From Nonomuraea endophytica (GTDB taxonomy: Bacteria; Actinomycetota; Actinomycetes; Streptosporangiales; Streptosporangiaceae), in contig NZ_JACHIN010000010.1 of NCBI RefSeq assembly GCF_014203235.1, positions 186,001 to 250,000 on the forward strand: DNA of 64,000 nucleotides, read 5' to 3'. The translations under genes were made by a program, and so were the position numbers. This document shows positions 1 through 6,907 of this stretch, in pieces (position 1 is the stretch's first letter; each line of letters opens with the position of its first letter). The notes beneath the pieces are model-generated. The model saw only the letters and a program-made list of their open reading frames with translations, searched no databases and was not told where the DNA came from.

Positions 1-359
1 AGCATGCGGCCGGCCAGGCCCCGGCCGCGGGCCTGCGGCGAGACGGCCAGCTCGGTCACCTCCAGCGCCCCGGTCAGCCGCTCGGCTCCGGCGATCTCCG
101 CCGCCCACGTGTAGGAGCGGCGCTGGGGGAGGGGCGAAGGGGTGGTGAAGGCGGTGCCGAATCCGCAGGGGCGGCCGTCCGAGGTGGCGAGCACCGCCAC
201 GAACCCCGCCCGCCGGGAGTCCTCGGCGAGCCGCACGCGGAAGGCTTCGATCTCGTCCTCGCCCTCGTTCCACGGCGGCGGCCCGAACGCCTCCCGGTAC
301 ACCGTGACCAGGGCCTCGACGCGGGCCCGCGCGGACTCACCCGTCAGTCGCTCGATCAT
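1..359 (-). CDS. GNAT family N-acetyltransferase (C-terminus cut by window edge)
   Basis: Reading the minus strand from ATG at 359 gives about 119 residues open to the edge. The last visible part, LAVSPQARGRGLAGRML, is GNAT motif A (R/Q-x-x-G-x-G/A), the acetyl-CoA pyrophosphate loop, preceded by the expected beta strand. The substrate cannot be told. The start lies 2 nt after the stop of the SCO6745-family gene, so the two are probably cotranscribed. Confidence 0.8.
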   Translation of the reverse strand, partial: MIERLTGESARARVEALVTVYREAFGPPPWNEGEDEIEAFRVRLAEDSRRAGFVAVLATSDGRPCGFGTAFTTPSPLPQRRSYTWAAEIAGAERLTGALEVTELAVSPQARGRGLAGRM

Positions 360-361
360 CG

Positions 362-1171
362 TCAGTCCGGGGCCTTGACGGTGGCGATGCCCAGCGTGCT
401 GGTCATGGGCAGGACACCGGCCTCGAAGACCGCGCCGAGGACCGGGCCGTTGAGCTGGGCCAGGCGCTGGGCACGCTCCTCGCCCAGGCCGCGCCACGGC
501 GCGGCGGCCAGCTCGTCGGTCATGCGTTCCACCTGGTCGCGCAGCGCGCGTCCGGCCTCGGTGGCCAGGCCGTCGGAGTCGATGAGCCCGCGCTCGCGCA
601 GCCGTTCGGCGGCGGCCGCCCATTCCTCGGAGTTCCAGCCGCGGCCGGCGAAGGTCTCGACCGGCGCGGCGCCGATGGCGGCGAAGGAGACGAGCGACTC
701 GCAGCCGTCCAGCCCGGCCGCCTGGAGCGCGGCGAGGTGCCCGTCGCCGCGGTGCTCGCGCAGGATGGTCGCCGCCTGCCAGAGCGCCAGGTGCGGCTCG
801 GCGGGCCAGGGCTGGTCGAGGTTGGCGGCGGCAAGAGGGCGTCCGGGCGTGGTGATGCTCTCGGCCGCTGACCGGGCCAGCTCGGCGGCTTCGGCCAGGG
901 CTGGGGAGGTCAGCTGGTCGCCCAGCCAGTCGCGGTAGAGGTGGTCAACGGCTTCCAGACGGGCGGTCAGCACCTCGGCGGGGGAGGCGGTGGCCCAGAT
1001 GGCCGGCACGTGCTCGGCGATCATGGCCGGGCTGAAGCTGTAGTAGGCGGCGCTGACCAGGTGCGGGCCGGCCGTGCCCAGAGGCGCGGTGCGCCAGGCG
1101 AAGTAGACGGCGGCGTGGACGGGCTCCAACTGGTGCCACATGCTGCGGGCAAGTCTGGAGATCGTGGACAT
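362..1171 (-). CDS. SCO6745 family protein (MarR-like winged-helix fold)
   Basis: 269 residues beginning MSTISRLARSMW. The overall pattern (N-terminal Trp/His segment, mid-protein AAYYSFSP, C-terminal winged-helix-like half ending in the TSTLGIATVK region) matches the actinobacterial SCO6745 family, which has no settled biochemical role. ATG 1171 is preferred over an upstream start at 1186 because it has a GAGGT-type ribosome site and leaves the divergent promoter intact. It is divergent from the CGNR gene. Confidence 0.7.
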   Translation of the reverse strand: MSTISRLARSMWHQLEPVHAAVYFAWRTAPLGTAGPHLVSAAYYSFSPAMIAEHVPAIWATASPAEVLTARLEAVDHLYRDWLGDQLTSPALAEAAELARSAAESITTPGRPLAAANLDQPWPAEPHLALWQAATILREHRGDGHLAALQAAGLDGCESLVSFAAIGAAPVETFAGRGWNSEEWAAAAERLRERGLIDSDGLATEAGRALRDQVERMTDELAAAPWRGLGEERAQRLAQLNGPVLGAVFEAGVLPMTSTLGIATVKAPD

Positions 1172-1182
1172 GAGGTGACCTC

Positions 1183-1210
1183 TCACTGTCTAATAAGATT
1201 ATGACAGTGA
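1183..1210. promoter_or_regulatory. Inverted-repeat operator/promoter between divergent genes
   Basis: TCACTGTC (1183-1190) and GACAGTGA (1203-1210) form perfect 8-bp arms around an AT-rich 12-bp centre, TAATAAGATTAT, which contains -10-like sequence on both strands. The right arm covers the ATG at 1201. A repressor here would control both flanking genes; the CGNR protein itself is the obvious candidate (inference). Confidence 0.55.
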
Positions 1211-1815
1211 CGATAGACGCCTGGCGCATCACTGGTCAATCCCAAATAGACAGTTATGTCGGGCGATGGGCGGAGCTGGCCGTCGTGCTGGTGAACGTCC
1301 TCGCCGTTGACCACGCGCAGGGCCGTACCCGGCCGCTTCCCGCGACGGCGGCCGAACGGCTGGCGGCGCTCGAACCCGCGCTGGCGGACTGGCGCGCCCG
1401 CCACCCCCGCGGCGCGGGCGGCGGCGGCCCGCTCGACACCGACCGGCTGGCCGAGGTGGCCACCGCCCTGCGACCCGCCTTCACGGACGGGCCGTACGCG
1501 GGCGTGGCCGAGCTCAACGCCCTCCTGGTACGGCACGGCGCCGTCCCCAACCTCCACGGTGAGCCTCCGGTGCTGGCCTTTCACGCGGTCGAGGCCGACG
1601 TGGCCGGCGCGATGGCCGCGGACGCGGGGACGGCGCTGGCGATGGTCATCGGCGTCGGGCAGGGGGAGCGGCTGGCCTCGTGCCAGGCGGCGGGGTGCGA
1701 GCTGGTGTTCTTCGACGTCACGCGGAACGCCTCGCGCCGGTTCTGCGGGCTGGCCTGCCAGAACCGGGCCAAGGCCGCCGCGTACCGGGCCCGGCGCGGT
1801 AAATCTACAACGTAA
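1201..1815 (+). CDS. CGNR zinc-finger transcriptional regulator
   Basis: 204 residues. The C-terminus carries the CGNR zinc-finger signature: C-x4-C (SCQAAGC), the FFDVTRNASRRFCG stretch, then CQNRAKAAAYRARR, with the final CGNR block here read as CQNR. The N-terminal part is the ABATE-like stress-binding domain of this family. No Shine-Dalgarno precedes ATG 1201 and the start sits inside an inverted repeat, so a leaderless, autoregulated transcript is possible. Confidence 0.8.
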   Translation: MTVTIDAWRITGQSQIDSYVGRWAELAVVLVNVLAVDHAQGRTRPLPATAAERLAALEPALADWRARHPRGAGGGGPLDTDRLAEVATALRPAFTDGPYAGVAELNALLVRHGAVPNLHGEPPVLAFHAVEADVAGAMAADAGTALAMVIGVGQGERLASCQAAGCELVFFDVTRNASRRFCGLACQNRAKAAAYRARRGKSTT

Positions 1816-1824
1816 AGGAGGCCT

Positions 1825-2568
1825 TCAGTGGCCCGGCGTCACCAGGCCGGACTCGTAGGCGACGACGACCAGCTGGGCCCGGTCGTGCGCGTCGAGCTTG
1901 GCCAGCAGGCGGCGGACATGGGTCTTGACCGTCACGCGTGAGATGCCCAGGTGCTCGGCGATCTGGTCGTTGGTGCGGCCGCGGGCGATCAGGAGCAGCA
2001 CCTCCCGCTCGCGCTCGCTCAACCCGGCCAGCTCGGCCATCGGCACACTCGCGCGCCCCACACTCCCACCACCGCTCCCGTCACGACCGTTCACAGCACT
2101 GCCTTTCACAGCACTGCCTTTCGCGGCGCCCCCGGGGCGGCGGGCGAACTCGGCGATCAGGCGCGTGGTGACGCTGGGCGCGAGCAGCGCCTGCCCGTCG
2201 GCGACCACACGCAGCGCGGCCAGCAGGTCGGCGGCGGGCGTGTCCTTCAGCAGGAACCCGCTGGCCCCCGCGCGCAACGCCCCGTAGACGTACTCGTCGA
2301 GGTCGAAGGTGGTCAGAACCAGCACGCGCACCCCCTCGGCCCCGGGCAGCGCGCGGATGCGGCCGGTGGCCTCCAGGCCGGTCATGCCGGGCATGCGGAT
2401 GTCCATGAGCACGACGTCCGGAAGCAGTTCGGCGGCCAGCGCGACGGCCTCGTCGCCGGTGCCCGCCTCGCCGACCGTGACCAGGTCGTCCGAGCTGTCG
2501 ATGAGCATGCGGAAGGCGGCCCGCACCAGCCGTTCGTCGTCGGCGACGAGGACCGTGCGCCGCTTCAC
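1825..2568 (-). CDS. NarL/LuxR-type response regulator
   Basis: 247 residues: receiver domain with acidic pocket D10/D11, phosphoacceptor D56 (LMDIRMP) and the conserved Lys in LLKDTPA, then a LuxR helix-turn-helix near residues 185-245 (LSEREREVLLLIARGRTNDQIA). The linker holds a short repeat (KGSAVKGSAVNG) encoded by imperfect 15-bp DNA repeats. The start overlaps the kinase stop by 4 bp, so the pair is translationally coupled. Confidence 0.92.
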   Translation of the reverse strand: MKRRTVLVADDERLVRAAFRMLIDSSDDLVTVGEAGTGDEAVALAAELLPDVVLMDIRMPGMTGLEATGRIRALPGAEGVRVLVLTTFDLDEYVYGALRAGASGFLLKDTPAADLLAALRVVADGQALLAPSVTTRLIAEFARRPGGAAKGSAVKGSAVNGRDGSGGGSVGRASVPMAELAGLSEREREVLLLIARGRTNDQIAEHLGISRVTVKTHVRRLLAKLDAHDRAQLVVVAYESGLVTPGH

Positions 2569-3770
2569 CGCTCCTCCTGGGCGAGCCGCGCGCCCACGGT
2601 CTCATCGGGCAGGAAGGCCTCCACGGCGAACCCACCCGTGGGCAGCGGCCCGGCCGTCAGCTCGCCACCGTAGAGCGCGACGCGCTCGCGCATCCCCGCC
2701 AGCCCATGGCCGCCACTCATGGGCGGTTCCACACGCCGTCCGGATCGCGGCCCCTCGTCGGTGATCCGCACCCGCACCCCGTCGCGGGCGGCGGCGACGG
2801 TGACCAGGCAGCGGGTGGGCGCGGCGTGCTTGGCCGTGTTGGTGAGCGCCTCCTGCACCAGCCGGTACACGGTCAGCCCCGGCCCGTTGCCCAGCCGCAG
2901 CCCGGGGTCCACGTCGAGGGTGACCTCGACGCCCGCGGCCCCGGCGGCGCCGGCCAGTTCCGGCAGCGCGGCGAGCCCCGGCGCGTCGCCGGGGGCGCCG
3001 TCGTCCTCGCGGCGCAGGAGCCCGAGCATGCGCCGCATCTCGACCTGCGCCGCCCTGCCGGTCGCCTCGATCAGGGCCAGGGCCTCGCGCGCCGCCGCCG
3101 GCCGCGCCTCGGCCACGTGCGCGGCCACGGACGCCTGAACGGTGATCACGCTCATGCTGTGCGCCACGCTGTCGTGCAGGTCCCTGGCGATGCGCAGCCG
3201 CTCATCGAGTACGGCTTCGCGCGCGGTCCTGGCCGCCAGCCGCGTCATGTACAGGCGGCGCTCGCGCACGACCAGCCCGGTGGCCCACTGGCTGGCGAAC
3301 AGGAACCAGCAGATCAGCACAGCTCCCACCGCCTCGGACGCGGGCCGCGTACCCAGGATGATCGCGCTCAGCCCGATGCCCACGACCAGCAGCGCGGCCA
3401 GGGCGGTGCCGCGCCGGCAGTTGACCGCGACCGTGTACAGGGCGATGGTCACCGCCATCGGCTGGTTCCAGGCCAGCACCCGCAGCGCGTCGGGGAACCC
3501 GTCCACCTCCAGCGGCCCGGTCGGCACGATCCCGGCCTGCAACGACAGGGCGGCCGCCGCGGAGATGGCGACCAGCACCGGCAGGGGCCACAGCCGCCGC
3601 ACCGCGAGCGGCGCGTACATGCACACGACGTAAGGCGCCGCAGCCGGTGTCCCGAGCGCCACGGCCGCGCCGCCCAGCAGGAGGGTGAGACCGGCGGCCA
3701 TGGCGACGTCCAGCGCTACCCAGTGCCGGTGGCGCAGCCGTCCCACCAGCAGCAGAGGGCGCTCGTCCAT
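2565..3770 (-). CDS. NarL-family sensor histidine kinase
   Basis: 401 residues. Four to six hydrophobic segments in the first 165 residues are followed by the HisKA_3 dimerisation box (ARDLHDSVAHSMSV, phospho-acceptor His near residue 198) and a C-terminal HATPase_c domain (N box QEALTNTAKHA, G boxes DEGP and GGHGLAGMRERV). It is the cognate partner of the overlapping response regulator. The stimulus is unknown; the next gene in the same direction is a secreted hydrolase. Confidence 0.92.
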   Translation of the reverse strand: MDERPLLLVGRLRHRHWVALDVAMAAGLTLLLGGAAVALGTPAAAPYVVCMYAPLAVRRLWPLPVLVAISAAAALSLQAGIVPTGPLEVDGFPDALRVLAWNQPMAVTIALYTVAVNCRRGTALAALLVVGIGLSAIILGTRPASEAVGAVLICWFLFASQWATGLVVRERRLYMTRLAARTAREAVLDERLRIARDLHDSVAHSMSVITVQASVAAHVAEARPAAAREALALIEATGRAAQVEMRRMLGLLRREDDGAPGDAPGLAALPELAGAAGAAGVEVTLDVDPGLRLGNGPGLTVYRLVQEALTNTAKHAAPTRCLVTVAAARDGVRVRITDEGPRSGRRVEPPMSGGHGLAGMRERVALYGGELTAGPLPTGGFAVEAFLPDETVGARLAQEER

Positions 3771-3774
3771 GGGT

Positions 3775-5214
3775 TCACGGTACGGCAGGGCAGGACAGGT
3801 TCCGGCCTGGCCGTTCGCCGCGCAGCAGGTATCCCTCGACCGCGCCGGTGACGCACGGCCCGCCGCCGGGGTAGGCGCCGTGCAGGTCGCCCTCGTAGGT
3901 GAGGAGGATGCCGGTGCGCAGCTGCTTGGCGAGGCCGGCGGCGCCGCTCAGCGGGGCGGCGACGTCCTTGCGGGAGCCGATGACGACGACGGGGGTGGCG
4001 CCGGTGTGCGTGACGGTGCGGCCTTCGGCGTCGGCCCCGACCGGCCAGTAACGGCAGCCCGCGGCGAGGAACCCACTGGTGACCCCGATCGGCCCGAACA
4101 CCGGCGACAGGCGGGTCAGCTCGGCCTGGTCGCGGCGCAGCTCCTTCTCGCTGGGGCGGATCCGGTCGCGGCAGTAGACGGCGAGGTTGGTGGCGGTGCT
4201 GGCGTAGGAGCCGTAGGTGCCGCCGGGCTGGGGCTGGGTCACGTAGTCGGAGACGGCCAGCAGGGTCTCGCCGTCGCCCTTGACCGCCTGGCCGAGCGCC
4301 GCCGACAGGCCGGGCCAGGCCTCGGGCGCGGTGGCGAAGGTCAGCGCCGAGGTGGCCAGGGCGCGGCCCAGGCGGCGCTCGCCGACCCGCAGCGGGTTGT
4401 GCTCCAGGCGCTTGAGCAGGCGTTCGACGGTTCTGGCCGGGTTCTTGCCGAGTTCGCAGGCGCGGCGGGCGCAGTCGGCGAGGAAACGTTCGTAGCTGGA
4501 CTGGAGGGCGAGGGTGACGCCGCGTTCCAGCTGGAGGAGGCTCTGGCGGGGTTCGACGCCGGCGTCGAGCACCATCCTGCCGAGCCTGCCGGGGAAGAGG
4601 GTGGCGTAGACGCCGCCGAGGGCGCTGCCGTAGGACTTGCCGTAGTAGTGGAGCTTGTCCTCGCCGAGTGCGGCGCGCAGGCGGTCGAGGTCGCGGGCGG
4701 TGTCGGCGGTGCCGGCGTGCGGCAGGATCCGGGCGGAGTCCTTGGCGCAGGCGCGGACGAACGCGGCCGTCTCGCGGCGGAACGCCTTGGTGTAGCCGGG
4801 GTCGAGCTCGACCAGGCGGGCCCAGGCGCGGCCGTCGCCGCAGCGCACCGGCGCGGTGCCGCCGGAGCCGCGCGGGTCGAAGCCGATCAGGTCGTATCCG
4901 GCGCGCAGCGCCTGGTACTGGGCGTGGGTGGCGCCCAGGATGGCGACGCCGTTGCCGCCGCCGCCGAAGTTCATGACCAGCGAGCCGATGCGCTTACCGG
5001 TGGCCTTGAAGCGGGAGACGGCGACGTCGAGGGTGCCGGCCCTGGGGTTGGCGTGGTCGAGGGGGACGGTGAGCGTCCCGCACTCCATGCCCGCCACCTT
5101 CTGGGCGCACGCGCCCCAGGAGATGGCGGGTGTGGCCGCCGCCTGGGCCGGGGCGGCGAGCCCGGTGAGCAGGAGGGCTCCGGCGAGCAGGGGCGCGCCC
5201 GGGGATCTGAGCAA
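3775..5214 (-). CDS. Secreted alpha/beta hydrolase, tripeptidyl aminopeptidase type
   Basis: 479 residues from a TTG start with a GAAGGCGG ribosome site. A Sec signal peptide ending near AQAAA precedes an alpha/beta hydrolase fold with oxyanion loop NFGGGGNG, nucleophile elbow GKSYG and the C-terminal TAP-like domain containing the catalytic His (DLHGAYPGGGPCV). Such Streptomyces SlpD/SlpE-like enzymes release N-terminal tripeptides or hydrolyse related substrates outside the cell. Confidence 0.82.
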   Translation of the reverse strand: MLRSPGAPLLAGALLLTGLAAPAQAAATPAISWGACAQKVAGMECGTLTVPLDHANPRAGTLDVAVSRFKATGKRIGSLVMNFGGGGNGVAILGATHAQYQALRAGYDLIGFDPRGSGGTAPVRCGDGRAWARLVELDPGYTKAFRRETAAFVRACAKDSARILPHAGTADTARDLDRLRAALGEDKLHYYGKSYGSALGGVYATLFPGRLGRMVLDAGVEPRQSLLQLERGVTLALQSSYERFLADCARRACELGKNPARTVERLLKRLEHNPLRVGERRLGRALATSALTFATAPEAWPGLSAALGQAVKGDGETLLAVSDYVTQPQPGGTYGSYASTATNLAVYCRDRIRPSEKELRRDQAELTRLSPVFGPIGVTSGFLAAGCRYWPVGADAEGRTVTHTGATPVVVIGSRKDVAAPLSGAAGLAKQLRTGILLTYEGDLHGAYPGGGPCVTGAVEGYLLRGERPGRNLSCPAVP

Positions 5215-5348
5215 AGCAACCGCCTTCGTGTCGGTGGGTGTGCTCAAAACCCTTCCAGCGGCGGGCCGCGCGGGCGTCCTCACCTGGGACGAAACCCCTG
5301 GAGGCGCCCTCCGCCGACGGGACGATGCCGAGGGCGTACGCGCCGCCG

Positions 5349-6110
5349 TCAGTGCACCGAGAAGCCGCCGTCGACGAAGAGCTGCTGGCCGGTGACGAAG
5401 GCCGAGGCGGACGAGGCGAGGAAGACGGCGGCGCCGGCGAAGTCGGCGGGCAGGCCGTTGCGGCCGCTCATGTGGCGGGCGGCGAGTTCCTCGGTGCGTC
5501 CGGGGATGGCCTGGGCGGGTTCGGTGAGCGGGGTCAGCACGAAGCCGGGGATGATCGTGTTGACGCACACGCCGTCGCGGGACCAGGCCTCGGCCTGGGA
5601 GCGGGTGAGGCCGGCGATGGCGGCCTTGGCGGCGCCGTACACGCCGCTGTTGCCGAAGGCGCTGTTGGTCTGCTGCGAGCCGATGTTGATGATACGGCCC
5701 CAGCCGCGCGCGGCCATGCGCGGGCCGTGGTGCTGGCCGAGGAGGTAGGGGGCGGTGAGGTTGAGCGCGATGGTTTGCTCGTAGTCCTCGTCAGTGAGCT
5801 CGGCCATGGGTTTGCGGATGTTGTTGGCGGCGTCGTTGACGAGGATGTCGATCTCACCGCCCTCCTCGACGACCCGGTCGAGGTCGGCCCGGTCGCCGAG
5901 GTCGGCGCTGATCCATGAGGCCTTGACCCCGTGCGCGGCCAGCCGGTCGGCGGCCCGGCGCAGCTCGGGCCGCCGGCGGGCGACGATGACCACCTCGGCG
6001 CCGGCGCGGCCGATGGCCTCGGCCATCGTGTAGCCGATGCCGGAGCTGCCGCCGGTGACGAGGGCGCGACGGCCGGCCAGGGAGAACAGTTCGGTCAGGT
6101 AAGCGGACAC
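5349..6110 (-). CDS. SDR family NAD(P)-dependent oxidoreductase
   Basis: 253 residues from GTG 6110 with a CGAGG ribosome site. Rossmann TGGSSGIG cofactor loop near residues 17-24, NDAAN in place of NNAG, catalytic Ser then Y-x3-K (GVYGAAKAAI), and C-terminal VDGGFSVH. It resembles gluconate 5-dehydrogenase or 3-oxoacyl-ACP-reductase-like sugar/alcohol dehydrogenases; the substrate is not determined. Confidence 0.87.
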   Translation of the reverse strand: MSAYLTELFSLAGRRALVTGGSSGIGYTMAEAIGRAGAEVVIVARRRPELRRAADRLAAHGVKASWISADLGDRADLDRVVEEGGEIDILVNDAANNIRKPMAELTDEDYEQTIALNLTAPYLLGQHHGPRMAARGWGRIINIGSQQTNSAFGNSGVYGAAKAAIAGLTRSQAEAWSRDGVCVNTIIPGFVLTPLTEPAQAIPGRTEELAARHMSGRNGLPADFAGAAVFLASSASAFVTGQQLFVDGGFSVH

Positions 6111-6135
6111 GGCCTCGAAGCTAGCAGCGCGCCCG

Positions 6136-6750
6136 TCACTCCCTCTCGGGCAGACGCTTCTTGACGGCGATGTCGGGCGGCATGATGCCGGGCAGCACCT
6201 TGAAGTGGCCGGGCAGGGTCTCGGGCCCGGCTTCCGGGCGGGTGAGGTCGGTGACCTGCTGGGCGGTGGCGCTGTCGCCCTCGACGGTGGCGGTGACGTG
6301 GACGGTGTCACCGTTCTTGACACCGGCGAGGCCCTCGCGGCCGGCGTTGACGCGGGTGGTGTCGTTGACGGTGTACTCGCGGGAGAAGTCGTCCTCGCTC
6401 TTGACGGTGATGCTGTCGGCGTCGGTGGCGGTGACCTCGCCGGTGTGGGTGGCGATGGTCTGGTAGCCGCCGCCGGCCTTGGGCACGACGACCTCGCTGC
6501 GGATGCCGCCCATGGCCCTGAGGTGGGCGCGCTTGGGCGGTTCCGCGCTGGCGCTCGGGGGTTCGGCGGTCGGGGTCTCGGTGGGCGCCAGGGTCTCGGT
6601 GGGCGTGGCGCTGTCGCTGGGGGCGGGGGTGGGCGAGGCGCTGGCCGCGGTGGCCACGCCCGCTCCGCCGGTGGTGGTGATCACCAGCGCGGCGACGGCG
6701 CCGATGATGAGCTTGCGCGGGAACACGCGGACAGGATCTATGTCGGTCAT
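6136..6750 (-). CDS. Secreted DUF5666-like protein
   Basis: 204 residues. An N-terminal hydrophobic signal segment (about 14-36) is followed by a Ser/Thr/Pro-rich linker to about residue 75. The C-terminal beta-rich domain (HTGEVTATDADSITVKSED, VNDTTRV, GDTVHVTATV) resembles DUF5666 OB-like repeats. Function unknown. It is transcribed away from HelD across a 157-bp intergenic region containing a perfect palindrome. Confidence 0.65.
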   Translation of the reverse strand: MTDIDPVRVFPRKLIIGAVAALVITTTGGAGVATAASASPTPAPSDSATPTETLAPTETPTAEPPSASAEPPKRAHLRAMGGIRSEVVVPKAGGGYQTIATHTGEVTATDADSITVKSEDDFSREYTVNDTTRVNAGREGLAGVKNGDTVHVTATVEGDSATAQQVTDLTRPEAGPETLPGHFKVLPGIMPPDIAVKKRLPERE

Positions 6751-6816
6751 GGCATGCCTCCTCGATCTACCGGGGAGTCAATGCCGCACGCCGTAAAACG
6801 GTCGTAAGACGCAAAA

Positions 6817-6838
6817 ACCGCGTGCGATCGCACGCGGT
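6817..6838. promoter_or_regulatory. 22-bp perfect palindrome upstream of the HelD/HelR gene
   Basis: ACCGCGTGCGA at 6817-6827 is followed directly by its reverse complement to 6838, with no loop. It lies between the divergent DUF5666-like and HelD genes, just before a TATGGT hexamer at 6841-6846 that could be a -10. It is more likely a dimer-binding operator than a hairpin because there is no loop. Confidence 0.5.
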
Positions 6839-6907
6839 GGTATGGTGGAAGCTTGGCCTGATAATCGGCCGACAGCTACATATCTCCAGTTAGGAGTATA
6901 CCACGCG

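Noticed and set aside
6842..6907. N-terminal extension of the HelD/HelR gene
   Set aside because: An in-frame start exists at 6842, but it lacks a ribosome site and would put the promoter region inside the coding sequence; ATG 6908 has TAGGAG.
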